A stretch of 64,000 bases of DNA from Prorocentrum cordatum (Eukaryota > Sar > Dinophyceae > Prorocentrales > Prorocentraceae), in NCBI GenBank assembly GCA_963575745.1, contig CAUYUJ010014762.1, positions 1 to 64,000 of the forward strand, given 5' to 3'. This document shows, in pieces, positions 54,731 to 64,000 of the stretch. The notes under the pieces were generated by a model, which was not told where the DNA came from, ran no database searches, and worked only from the letters and a program-made list of their open reading frames with translations. The translations under genes were made by a program, and so were the position numbers. Position 1 is the stretch's first letter. The number at the start of each line of letters is the position of its first letter.

Positions 54731-55017
54731 GGGGATGTCCGTGGCTGGGGATGGCCTTGAAGGAAGCCAGTCGACTTTTCCAGGACCGGCCGCTCCTCCG
54801 GGGCAGTCTTTAGGCTCCTGATGTTCGAAATCAGCGAGAAGCCCCTGGCCTCTCCCGCAGGGCCCGTTTCTTCACGGCGAGAGGGAGGAGGAACGAAGGG
54901 GATGAAGCAGGATTGGCGACGCGCACAGGCGGGTAGGGGGAGGGGGATAGGCTTCGTAGAAGCTGGGGAGCTTCTCAGAAACCTTCCCCCATCCCATCCC
55001 TTTTCTGTGCGTGGGGC

Positions 55018-55310
55018 TGGGATCCGCCGCGCTCCCGTCTCCATCCGTGATCCTATTGGGCATCCGCTCCGGCCACAGCTATGACGGTGCTGCCACACAC
55101 GCGCGCGCACGCGCTTCGCGCGCTGTGTCTGGCTCTGTCGCAGGACAAGGCAGCGCCACGCCGCAGTGAGCACGTCACGATGCATACCCAAACATCCGCC
55201 GATCTGTTTTTTGCTGCAATCCGCTGCCCTATAAAGGCCCCGGCGCCGCTTCCCTGGGGCCAACTTTTTCCACCCCAGATTGATTGTTGATGGCCCCGGG
55301 GCCTGGGGCC
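55018..55310. repeat. dispersed repeat family I, copy 2
   Basis: Partner of 36786-37070. Confidence 0.8.
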
Positions 55311-55399
55311 GAAATCGGGACAACGAGCACTGGGATTGACGAAACCAGGTCGTCGGAGGTGTGGGCATCGGACGCCGCCTCTGCAGCGCCTGCCGAGGA

Positions 55400-55642
55400 C
55401 CCAGAGATCCGACGTCAGGATTTTGTTCAATACAGGCCCCCCGAAGTCTCGACCCCTTCCCCAGGACCAGTCTTTCAACCCATGAGTCGTTTTCAAAAAC
55501 GATTCAAAGGTTGAAAAACGGGTCCTGGCCCGGCGAGGGCCGTCAAGTTTGACGGTCCCGAGGCCCGGCGAGGGCCCCCTTGGGGCCGAAATGTGCGAAA
55601 AACCTCCGCCCGGATTTGTTGTTCCATACGCTGGATCTCCGG
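55400..55642. mobile_element. inverted-repeat element related to family A
   Basis: Left end CCCAGAGATCCGACGTCAGG, right end in reverse CCGGAGATCCAGCGTATGG. The interior keeps GACCAGTCTTTCAACCC, GGTCCCGAGGCCCGGCGAGG and GAAAAACCTCCGCCCGG. 243 bp; one segment (GGCCCGGCGAGGGC) is duplicated inside. Confidence 0.65.
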
Positions 55643-55843
55643 GGACCTGCTCGAGGCCTGCCGGGAGAAGCGCTCATGCCTCTCCTCCTTCTTCGGCGGT
55701 GGACAAACCCCCCTCTAGCAAACCTCCCCTCAGTGAGAGACGGCCGGGGACCGAAACCGACGCACCCGGAACCTCACAAACGACGGCCGCGACGCCCGCT
55801 CGCGAACCGAAAACGGCTGATTCCTCCATCGACGTGTCAGGGT

Positions 55844-56029
55844 CCCAGACCCCCGACGTCGTGACTTTTTCATGACGCGACCCCCAGAGTTCCGGACCTA
55901 TTCGCTGGGACCGGTTTTTCACCCCGAGTCGTTTTTTGACGGTCCCGAGGGCCGGCAAAGGCCCCCAGAGGCCGAAAACATAGAAAATCCTTCCGTCGTG
56001 ATTTTTTCATGACTCGAGGGGGATCTGGG
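55844..56029. mobile_element. inverted-repeat element family A, copy after a shared repeat
   Basis: CCCAGACCCCCGACGTCGTG at the left, TCATGACTCGAGGGGGATCT plus GGG at the right. 186 bp. It follows GACGTGTCAGGGT, which also occurs at 36698-36710 without an element. Confidence 0.85.
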
Positions 56030-56248
56030 GTAGGAGGCCGATCCACCTGCGACTTCTGCTGGTCGCTGCGCCGCGGCCGCGCTGCCCGGCGGGCGCCGCC
56101 TGCGCTCCCCGGCCGCCCCTCGCGCTGGGCCGGCGGCCGCCGGCGCACAGCGAGCACGCTCGAGCGCCGCGCCACGCTGCTGCGGCGGGGAGCTTTGCGC
56201 AGGGGGCGACCGCCCCGGCAGTCCTACAGGCCCTCCACGGCGGGTCCT

Positions 56249-56438
56249 CCCAGGCAGGATCGTGTCGCGCCAAAAAAACATCAGGACGGGAGGTTGGGGG
56301 CCATTTTCGGCCCTGGAGGGCCCTCGCCGGGCCTCGGGACCGTCGAAAGACGATTCGGGACGAAAAACGGGTCCCGGGGAAAGGGTCGGGACTTCCGGGG
56401 ACGCCGTCCTGAAAAAATCAGGGCGTCGCATGTCTGGG
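56249..56438. mobile_element. inverted-repeat element family A, copy in opposite orientation
   Basis: Left end CCCAGGCAGGATCGTGTCGC, right end in reverse CCCAGACATGCGACGCCCTG. Interior words are the reverse complements of the family hallmarks (AACGGGTCCCGGGGAAAGGG). 190 bp. Confidence 0.75.
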
Positions 56439-56439
56439 C

Positions 56440-56640
56440 TTAGAACCCAAACATGTTCTAAAAACGAAAAACGACATTCTTAGAGCATGAACCCGCTGGG
56501 CTAAAACAAGACCGTGCCACCCAGAACTGTTCTAAGAGTATGTCGTGCAGACCACAGAAGGTTCTGAGAACATCCTTTGGTGGGCCCATGGGCGAGCCAG
56601 GACGCTTCGCCACTGCTTGAGAACCGTGGCCTCGCGTGTC
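56440..56640. repeat. dispersed repeat family M, copy 2
   Basis: Partner of 38240-38445; about 75-80 percent identical by eye. Confidence 0.8.
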
Positions 56641-56929
56641 GCAACGGCTGGTCGCTCGCTTCACCTGCCATTTTCTTCCTGCTGCCTAGTCGCGGCCCGA
56701 CTAGAATTTGGACGGCTTTCGACACGCCTCGCGAGCCTGTTGACCAACAAGTGTCGCGACGGCGGCCCCCGCGACACGCCGGCGCCCTGCACGCGGGCAG
56801 CGTGCCGCTCCCTCCCAGCGGAGCTCCCAGGAAACCGCGCGGCGACAGACCGCGCGGTGACCTCGGAACCCCAAGGGACCCCACCGCACGGTCCGTCTCC
56901 GCTCGGTCCTGGGACCCTGGAGGCCCCTT

Positions 56930-57105
56930 CTCCTCCTCCTCCTCCTCCTGCTCCTCCTCCTCCTCATCCCTCCTCCCTCCTCCCTCCTCCCTCCTCGTTC
57001 CTCCATCTCCTCCTCCTCCTCCTCCTCCTCCTCCTCCTCTCCTCCTCCTCCTCTCTCCTCCTCCTCCTCCTCCTCCTCCTCCTCCTCCTCCTCCTCCATC
57101 TCCTG
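56930..57105. repeat. (CTC)n microsatellite
   Basis: CTC runs with CCTCCTCCCT slips. Confidence 0.9.
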
Positions 57106-57289
57106 TCGCCCGCGACGTCCTGGGAGAGGGACTCGGGCCCCAAAACCGCGCGGTGACCCCGAGTCCCCACCGACTCACCACACGGTGTGGTGACCGCCCC
57201 GCTGGGGGGCTGACCCTCGGGCACCGGGCCGTGGCCCGCGCGTCGCGCCGAGGCGCAGTGGGCCAGAACCGGCGGCGCGACACGCCAAT

Positions 57290-57430
57290 AGTCAGGCCAA
57301 ACTTGGCGACCGCAAGCTGCTGCGCAGCCGCAGTCTCTGGGCCCTGCTGGCCAGACCTCAGAGTCTCGCGGACCGACCTTTGCAGCTCGTGCGCGCCACT
57401 CGGGCATCTGCAGGGGCGTTTTTGTTCGGG
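57290..57430 (-). CDS. possible internal exon, unknown protein
   Basis: The frame reads GAHELQRSVRETLRSGQQGP and ETAAAQQLAVAKFGLTIGVS with regular codon choice, helical in character. On its 3' side starts a short inverted pair (GTGTCGCGCCGCC and CCTCGGCGCGACGC, 57236-57285). No family recognised; borders are estimates. Confidence 0.22.
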
Positions 57431-57565
57431 CCCCACGGGGCCGCCAGAGAGAGCGACCAGGAACAGCCGGGGGGATGTAAATCGGGGTAGGGGCAGAGGA
57501 GGGATACAGGACCATCGCTCGAAACGGCTGCTGGAGTAGGGAGATTTACGCATCCAGCGGGGTTT

Positions 57566-57735
57566 CCAGACCCCCGACGTCGTGATTTTTTCTTGAAGCG
57601 ACCCCCAGAGGTCCGGACCTATTCGCCGGGACCGGTTTTTCACCCCGAGTCGTTTTTTGACGGTCCCGAGGGCCGGTAAGGGCCCCCGAAACCGAAAACA
57701 TAGAAAAACCTCCCGTCGTGCTTTTTTCATGACTA

Positions 57736-57743
<8 letters not shown>
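57566..57743. mobile_element. inverted-repeat element family A with (GAG)n replacing its right end
   Basis: CCAGACCCCCGACGTCGTGA at the left; at the right GTGCTTTTTTCATGACTAGG runs directly into G and GAG repeats. Confidence 0.8.
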
Positions 57744-57766
<23 letters not shown>

Positions 57767-58065
57767 GAGGAGGAGGAGGAGGAGGAGGAGGAGGAGGAGG
57801 AGGAGAGGAGGAGGAGGAGGAGGAGGAGGAGGAGAGGAGGAGGAGGAGAGGGGAGAGGAGGAGGAGGAGGAGGAGAGGAGGAGGAGAGAGGAGGAGGAGG
57901 AGGAGGAGGAGGAGGAGGAGGAGGAGGAGGAGGAGGAGGAGGAGGAGGAGGAGGAGGAGGAGGAACGACAGTAGAGAGAGGAGGAAACGAGGGAGGAGGA
58001 GGAGGAGGAGAGGAGGGAGGGAGGGGGAGGAGGAGGAGGAGGAGGCGGAGGAGGAGGAGGAGGCG
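57744..58065. repeat. (GAG)n microsatellite
   Basis: More than 300 bp of GAG with slips, beginning at the end of the family A copy. Confidence 0.95.
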
Positions 58066-58079
58066 GCTGCCATCGGGCG

Positions 58080-58453
58080 TCCTACGCCCTGCTTCCGGCC
58101 AGCCCCCCCCCCCCCCCCCCCCCGAAGCATGTCGGCCCGCCGCTCCGCCCCTCGCCACGGGCCGCCCTCTGCAGCGGGCGCCTCGCGCCTCCGCCACCGC
58201 GCGCGGGCCGCCGAGCCACCGGGCGCCCGTCGGCGGCGCAGGCCTCGAGCCCGGCCCAGGGGCCTCACCCGCCGGGGCGGCGCGCCCGGGCCGCGCGCGG
58301 GCCGCCGCGGGGCCGGGGGCCGCGCGGGCCGCCGCAGGTCACCGGGCGCCCGTCGGCAGCGCAGCCCTGGAGCCCGCGGCCTTGACCGCCGGGGAGGTGC
58401 CCGGGACGTGGCCGGGCGTCTTGTCCCCGGGCGGGCGCTCCTGTTGGGCGCCC
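58080..58453. other. very G+C-rich stretch, no gene recognised
   Basis: Includes a 17-base C run at 58107. Repeated words such as GGGCGCCCGTCGGC (58226, 58346). No domain. Confidence 0.4.
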
Positions 58454-58669
58454 GAGTTATCCGGGGTAACTCGGGTCCGGGGTAACGCGGGTTTGGATTC
58501 CCGAAAAACGAACCCGAGTTAGCCCTGACCCGAGTTACCCCTGATGATTTGGGGCTCTGGACGCCCGAATTATCCGGGGTAACTCGGGCCCGGGGTAACT
58601 CGGGTTCGGAATCCCGAAAAACGAACCCGAGTTAGCCCTGACCCGAGTTACCCCTAGTTGGGGCTCTGA
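58454..58669. repeat. tandem pair of hairpin-forming units
   Basis: Two ~105-113 bp units, each with TATCCGGGGTAACTCGGG near the start and ACCCGAGTTACCCCT near the end, able to fold back on itself, plus CCCGAAAAACGAACCCGAGT in the middle. The second unit overlaps the stop codon of the Ost-alpha-like gene. Confidence 0.8.
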
Positions 58670-59054
58670 TCCTGCGGCGGGTACATGCTCTGCACGCGCG
58701 CGAGGAACTGGCTGCGGCGCTCCTCGTGCTCCAGGCCGGCGTCCCAGAAGGACTTCCGGGGGGCCCGCTGGGCCTTCGCGCGGCGGCGGGCCGAGGGCGG
58801 GGGGGGAGAGCTCGAGGCTCTAGGTCGAGGCTCGAGGTTCGAGGTTCGAGGTTCTAGGTCGAGGCTCAGGGTTCGAGGAGGGCCCAGACCCCCGACGTCA
58901 TGACTTTTTCATGACGCGACCCCCAGAGGTCCGGACCTCTTCGCCGGGACCGGTTTTTCACCCCGAGTTGGTTTTTGACGGTCCCGAGGGCCGGTAAGGG
59001 CCCCCGGAGGCCGAAAACATAGAAAAACCTCCCGTCGTGCTTTTTTCATGACTA

Positions 59055-59085
<31 letters not shown>

Positions 59086-62000
59086 GAGGAGGAGGAGGAG
59101 GAGGAGGAGGAGGAGGAGGAGGAGGAGGAGGAGGAGGAGGAGGAGGAGGTGGAGGAGGAGGAGGAGGGGGAGAGGAGGAGGAGGAGGAGGAGGAGGAGGG
59201 GGTCTGGGAGTGCCGCGTTCGAGGCTCGAGGTTCTCGGGCGCCTTCGCGTCGGTGCTCGGCGGCTCTCCGGCCGCGGGGGGTGCTTTTTCCAGCGGCGGC
59301 GCCTCGCCGAGAGGCGCCCTGCAGGGGTGCCCCGATCGGCCCGAGCGGCCACCCTCCTCCTCCTCCTCCCCCTCCTCCCCCCCTCCCTCCTCCTCTCTCT
59401 CCCTCCTCCTCCTCTCCTCCTCCTCTCCTCCTCCTCTCTCCCTCCTCCTCCTCCTCCTCCTCCTCCTCCTCCTCCTCCTCCTCCTCCTCCTCCTCCTCCT
59501 CCTCCTCCTCCTCGAGGGTGCCCTGGAGAGCCAGACGAGGGTGGTCGTTGAGGGGGGCAGGCCTTCTCAGAACGCGGCGGGGCTTCTCGGGAGCCCTCAT
59601 GGCCTTCTGGGAAGCCGCCCGCGGTTTCGAGGAGGGCTCAGAGAGCTCCTCAGAAGGCCCGAGGCCGTGGGAGTCTTCTGAGAAGACAGGACCCCTGTGC
59701 CTTGCCCCCTGGGCTCGCCACTGGCCTTCGGGTCGGGCTTCTTCGGGGTCCTCCACAAGGTCTTACTGGATCCTGCACCAGGTGTGCGGTCCTCCACAGG
59801 TTCGTACTCGTCGAACTGGCGGCGAAGGACCTCGCGGCCTTTGTGCAGCATGAGGAGCAGCTCCCTCTCCCTCTCGTCTGGCCCTGGCGGGTCACTCGAG
59901 GGGGCGTCGCCGCCAATCTTCTCCTCGATTCTCGCCTTCACCTTGTTCAGGTCTCTGGCGTCCTCTTCCGACAAGTCGGGGAAAAGCTCTCGAACAAAGC
60001 TCACGGTGATCTGTGGCACTTGCAGCAGAGCCACTTTGCCAGCCTCGTAGTCAACCTTCTGTCTGGCGTCGCCCACCTTCACAGTGTTGTACCACTTCGA
60101 ATAAGGCGACCACGCCCAGAAGTTGAGAAAAGCCACAGCGGCCATGACATATATTCGGAGCGAGGCGTCTATCAGATTGCTCTGGTCTTCCGTCATGCTG
60201 ACAAAGTCGCGGATGATAGCCATCACGATCTGCAGCCAGAACGAGAAAGCTATCATTATCTTGATGGTCCAGAACTTGATCTTTGGCTGGAAGTTGTGTT
60301 TGTGCAGCTGCTTTTCGAAGATGATCTCGATCTTCAAAATGCAGTATATGGCAATCATTGACACGCACCAGAGGGCCCCCTTCTGGAGACCAGCGATAGT
60401 TTCCAGGAAGTTCCAGTGCTTCGTTGGGTCGAAATTACCGCGCCACATGCACCACGTGTTCATGACGGTGTAGACAGCCCCAGCGATACACACGAACACA
60501 AAACCCTGGAGGTTCACCTTTAACAGGAAACCGAAGCTCTCCCCTACTTGCCGACCTTCACCATGGTGAAGGTTCATTTCCTCAACCAGCACTGTCACGA
60601 TGAGCTCCACATACTGGTACAGCGCCCATGCCTCGTACATGTCCGCCAGCGCGAAATTCGACTCGAAGGCTTCCCTCTGCGTGGCCTTCGCGAAGGTGAG
60701 CGTGGTGTTCGTGACGAGAGACGCCACACTGGCGGCCTCGTCCTGGTCGTGGCAGAAGAGGAGGCCCGGCAGGTTCCCCTGCGTCGACGACGCCGACATG
60801 TTGTTGAGCATGTATCGGACGTTGATTGCGGACAGCAGCCCGTAGACCATCGGCAGCAGCAGCACCTGAATGGCTACGTCGCGCGGGCGGGTGATGAGAG
60901 CAGCGCCAACCGCAAAGACCTCGCAGGACACGCACCGGTCGCCGAAGTGGAACATGACCTGGAAGAAGATCTGCAGCATGGCGAGGACGTAGATGAACCC
61001 CACAGCCTTCAGGGAGCAGCCGACCATCAGGTGCGGCACGCTGCCCATCTGCTCCTCCACCGACCTCATCTGGTTCGGCACCTCCGTCAAGCTCTTCAGG
61101 TCGAAGATGCCATACCCGTACGTTCTCTGCATCAGGCCCGACTCCGAGACGAACATCCAGATCAGCACCAGCAGTGATGGGACCCACCACTGCAGGATCG
61201 TCTGCAGCAGGAGGCGGTAAACTGAAGTACTGATCTGTTTGAACAGCTCGCAACTGCACTTCATGATCTCCCTGGTGCACGCCAGCAGGCAGCGGCAAAA
61301 GAGCCAGATGCACGTTGCCAGGCAGCTGCCGCAAAAAGCACACACGCAGCCGATGCCACTGGCGACGCATCCCAGGCACTTCCGGCACATGTTACCAGCA
61401 TTCCTGCAGCAAGACTGCGCCCGCTGCGCGGAGAACTGCCGGCCCACCTCCTCGCCGCCAGACTCCACGAAGTCCTGCTGCGGCTCCTCCAGCAGTGGTC
61501 CTGCCGTTTCTGCCCTCTCCCTGGGTGTGGGCGGCCGGGCGCCCCCGCTCTTCGCCTTCAGCTCCCCCTCCAGTTTCTCCACCTTCGACAAGCGCGTTCC
61601 ACCCCTCGAAGAGCAACCAGTCGCAGCTGGCCTGGATCCGCCGCAGGGGACCTATAGATCCATTGCGCCGAAGCAGACACGTGCTTCTCGGACGCTTGCG
61701 AGTGGGAGCTCTGCGAGTTCGTGGAACGCGCTCGCGAGGACGCCTTCTCCAGGGCCTGCTGCAGCTGCTCCTGCAGCCTCTGCGTCTCCTCCGCCTCCGC
61801 CGCCCGCCTCTCCGGGGCGGCGCCCTCTGGCCTGCCTGGCGCCCTGCCCGAGTCCGAGGAGGCCCGCGACCTGCCCGGGTCGTCGGGCGCCGGGGCCCGC
61901 GCCGTGGCCGCCAGCCCGTCCGCGGCCCGGGCCGCCGAGCCCCCACAGGGCGGGGAGAAGGGCAGCTTCAGGTCCAGCCTGGTCCACTCGGCCGAGCTCT

Positions 62001-62742
62001 TCCGAGCGTGGGCCCCCAGGCCCCAGATGAGGCCGAAGAGGATCAGGGACGAGGCCGCCGCGTAGCCCCAGAAGGGGCAGAGCACCACGGCCTGCACGCT
62101 GGTCGAGGTCACGGGCACGTAGCCGCACAGCAGGCCGCCGAGGCGAGAGTGGTTCAGCCACCGCCACCTGCACGCCATCTCGGGCGCGCCGCGGATTGAC
62201 CAGGTGCTGCCCGCGACTGCGGCGCCGCAGGTGCCCGCGCCCCACGTCGAATGCGACGGCACCGCGCTGGAGTTCCTGCCCGCGCCGGCGCCCGCGCTGG
62301 CGTTGGCCGCGGCACCCGCGCCAGCCCTGATGCCGATGCCGGCGGCGGCGCTGGCTCTGCCGCTGCCGCTGGCGCTGGTGCCGGCGGCGGTGCTGGCGCT
62401 CTCCCCGGCGCTGGTGTTCATGCCGGCATGCGCATCGGCTCCGGCGGCGGTGCCTGCCCTGCCTCGCGCGCGGCTGGCGTTGGCCATGGTGCCCGCGCCG
62501 GCGCTGGCACTTGCCCTGGGGCTGCCGCCGGCAGCGGCCGCGTGGCTCGCGCTGGCGCTCCGCGGCGCCCGGGCAGGCGCCGGCGGCGCGCGACGGCGCT
62601 CGCCGCTCGCCAGCGGCGGCGCTGCCGCGCGCAGCGAGGGCCCCGGGGCTGGCGCCGGTGCCGCCGGGTGTGCCGCGGCCGCTCTGGGCGCGGCGAGAGC
62701 CAGCGCGACCGCGCCGAGGCTGGCGCGAGCGGCGGCGCGCAT
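58654..62742 (-). CDS. Ost-alpha/TMEM184 (DUF300) family membrane protein, 3 proposed exons
   Basis: The family comprises multi-pass proteins linked to solute transport; the substrate here is unknown. Proposed exons: 62742-61744 (333 aa), 61582-59726 (619 aa) and 58773-58654 (39 aa plus TAG), 991 residues in all. Exon 1 has a signal-peptide-like start, an Ala/Gly/Ser-rich region with NxS/T sites, a membrane helix (about 216-243) and the coiled coil EETQRLQEQLQQALEK, which continues in exon 2 as VEKLEGELKAK. A Cys-rich stretch (about 391-445) precedes eight hydrophobic segments. Family features are RPRDVAIQVLLLPMVYGLLS (about 566-585), MYEAWALYQYVELIVTVLVE (about 648-667), NLQGFVFV, and KIKFWTIKIMIAFSFW (about 767-782). 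The DUF300 call is firm; the long N-terminal extension is unusual and depends on the exon 1 to 2 join. Confidence 0.7.
58883..59208. mobile_element. family A element with an internal (GAG)n expansion
   Basis: Left end CCCAGACCCCCGACGTCATG, family interior to TTTTTTCATGACTAGG (59056), then about 140 bp of GAG repeats, then the right terminus GGGGGTCTGGG (59198-59208). The microsatellite has grown between the two halves of the element. Confidence 0.8.
59350..59512. repeat. (CTC)n microsatellite
   Basis: CTC runs with CTCTCTCC slips. Confidence 0.95.
61583..61743 (-). other. proposed intron 1 of the Ost-alpha-like gene (161 nt, GC-AG) with inverted ends
   Basis: Donor CTGGAGAAG/GCGTCC, acceptor TTGTCGAAG/GTGGAG. 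Codon AAG ends at 61744 and codon GTG starts at 61582, so the join is in phase 0 and shifts frame correctly. The 12-mer AGCGCGTTCCAC occurs as a perfect inverted pair at 61591-61602 and 61721-61732, 8 and 11 nt inside the two splice sites. Confidence 0.7.
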
Positions 62743-63739
62743 GGCGGGCGCCCGCCGCGTGGCGGCAGCCGCTCGGCGCGAGGCGCGCCGGCGGTCTGCG
62801 CCCGCGGTCGCGCCCGCGGCTGGGCCGCCGCGGGCGGCGGGGCCGCCCAGCTCTATAGGCACAAGGAGCAGCGGCACCACCAGCAGCAGGGACCACCAGC
62901 GGGAGGAGCCAGGGGGGATCCCCTATATAGGTGGTGCGGTCTCCCCCTCTCGCGCGAGATGCTCCCTGTCCCCAGCTCGGGGAGGCATCGTGGACCTCCT
63001 CGATGGAGGTGGCACCCCTGGTGGTGGTGGTGTGGCTCCTCCTTCCCCCCAAGCTCGCCCACCTGCGCGGTCGGCGCTGAGCTGGGCCGGCACGGGCAGA
63101 CAACACCTCGAGCCAGGAGCGGTTGCGGAAAAGGGAGGCCAGCTGCCCGTCTTCGTGGTGGGGGGGGGGGCGTCCAATGAGGGGGGCGCCCGAGAGGGGG
63201 TTCGCAAATGACGGCCCGAGGCACGAACGAGACTCCCGGGGGGGGCCACGGGACGTGTTGAGATGAGAAAAGGCAGCCATGAAATCCGCGGAAACATCAT
63301 GGCCCCGGCCATGACATGCACCCCCATCTTGGACGCCACTGGAATATGGGGGGAGAAGGATTCGGAAACGAACTGGTGCCGTTGACGTACCTCGCGAAGG
63401 CGCGGCTTTCACCGAAGCGTGAGACGGAAGACGGCCAGCTACAACAGGAAATCCTACGAGCTACCCAGCCGTAGGCGAGCATACAGCCATAGGTGAGCAT
63501 ACAGGCCAGCTGTGCTTCTTCGCATTTGTCACGCTTGATGTTTCCAGCCTCTGACATGCCTCTGCGCTGCTTATAGCACCCACTCCGAGGGCCCTTGCAA
63601 TTGCGAGGGTCACGCGACCATGCGCAGCACGCCATCTTGCTCTGGCGTTCTCGCGAGGCCTCCGACTGACTCCTCGTCCGCGACTGTGCCGCATTCGAAC
63701 TACCAAATTTGTTCGACGGAGTCGAGGAGCGAGGCCGGT
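62743..63739. other. 5' flank of the Ost-alpha-like gene, no gene recognised
   Basis: A single CCTATATAGG lies at 62920-62929, about 180 bp upstream of the ATG. It is AT-rich within G+C-rich surroundings but not a proven promoter. Otherwise G+C-rich with no domain in any frame. Confidence 0.4.
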
Positions 63740-64000
63740 CACAATCGCCATCGTCATCATCATCGTCATCGTCAGCAGCATCATGCTCACCGCCAACGCC
63801 ATCGACATCATCATAGTCGTCGTCATAGACATCGTCTTCGCCATCATGACCATAAGCACAATCATGGTCATCGCCAGCATCGTCATCGTCATCGCCATCG
63901 TCACCATACGTCGTGCTTACAATCGTCGTCATCGGATGCGTCATCGCCATAACCAGCATCATAGTAATCGCCATTTTTATCATCATCATCATCGTCATCA
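63740..64000. repeat. CAT/CGT trinucleotide microsatellite
   Basis: CATCGTCATC runs to the end of the window. Confidence 0.9.

Larger units (their letters stand above)
58774..59725 (-). other. proposed intron 2 of the Ost-alpha-like gene (952 nt, GC-AG)
   Basis: Donor GACCCGAAG/GCCAGT, acceptor GCGCGAAG/GCCCAG, both phase 0. It holds a family A element expanded by (GAG)n (58883-59208), a CTC microsatellite (59350-59512) and CTTCTGAGAAGG-like words (59546-59690). An extra small exon inside cannot be excluded. Confidence 0.5.

Noticed and set aside
62920-62929. CCTATATAGG as a TATA or CArG box
   Set aside because: A single short match; dinoflagellate promoters usually lack TATA boxes and nothing else supports it.

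Overview
The window reads as nuclear DNA of a dinoflagellate. The evidence is two relics of the dinoflagellate spliced leader (one 19 of 22 bases, one 20 of 22 with one inserted base), introns that fit best with GC-AG borders, many short inverted-repeat elements of the kind called introners, non-LTR retrotransposons with an RNase H and a C-terminal zinc-finger-like domain, and a very large share of simple repeats. The species cannot be named from this sequence.

Real coding capacity is small and almost all on the minus strand. Three host genes are recognisable: an intronless UDP-glucose 6-dehydrogenase (20734-22173), a Rab-GAP of the TBC family in at least three exons (about 50060-52846), and an Ost-alpha/TMEM184 (DUF300) family membrane protein in three proposed exons (58654-62742). 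Four weaker candidate exons or coding fragments lie near 9.8, 10.1, 46.6 and 57.4 kb, and one small ORF at 26.6 kb. Three non-LTR retrotransposon copies are present: a decayed one at 2870-6462, one with a long open frame at 13981-16560 (5' truncated), and a nearly full-length but broken one at about 39207-45394 with an open ORF1.

Layout: 1-1.4 kb CAT microsatellite; 2.9-6.5 kb LINE copy 1; 6.5-9.7 kb diverged duplicated spacer; 10-12.6 kb simple and tandem repeats; 13.1-13.7 kb three adjacent inverted-repeat elements; 14-16.6 kb LINE copy 2; 17-19.7 kb G+C-rich repeats with a nested element; 20.7-22.2 kb UGDH; 22.4-30 kb mostly microsatellites and minisatellites; 30.8-31.9 kb a tandem array of about 360 bp units; 34.8-38.4 kb another cluster of inverted-repeat elements; 39-45.4 kb LINE copy 3; 45.9-49.3 kb repeats; 50-53 kb TBC gene; 53.5-58.7 kb repeats and elements; 58.7-62.7 kb Ost-alpha-like gene; the end is a CAT microsatellite.

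The most interesting signal is a set of unrelated short elements, each bounded by terminal inverted repeats and mostly 175-192 bp long. One family (called A here) has about nine copies. One copy is exactly the 191 nt GC-AG intron of the TBC gene: removing it joins two coherent reading frames in phase. A 161 nt intron in the Ost-alpha-like gene has inverted 12-mers near both ends and again restores frame when removed. A third line of evidence is a family A copy inside one arm of a larger inverted repeat whose other arm is the empty site. Together these suggest that introns in this genome are being built from mobile inverted-repeat elements. Genes do not form operons here; the three host genes have unrelated jobs (nucleotide sugar synthesis, vesicle traffic, membrane transport).
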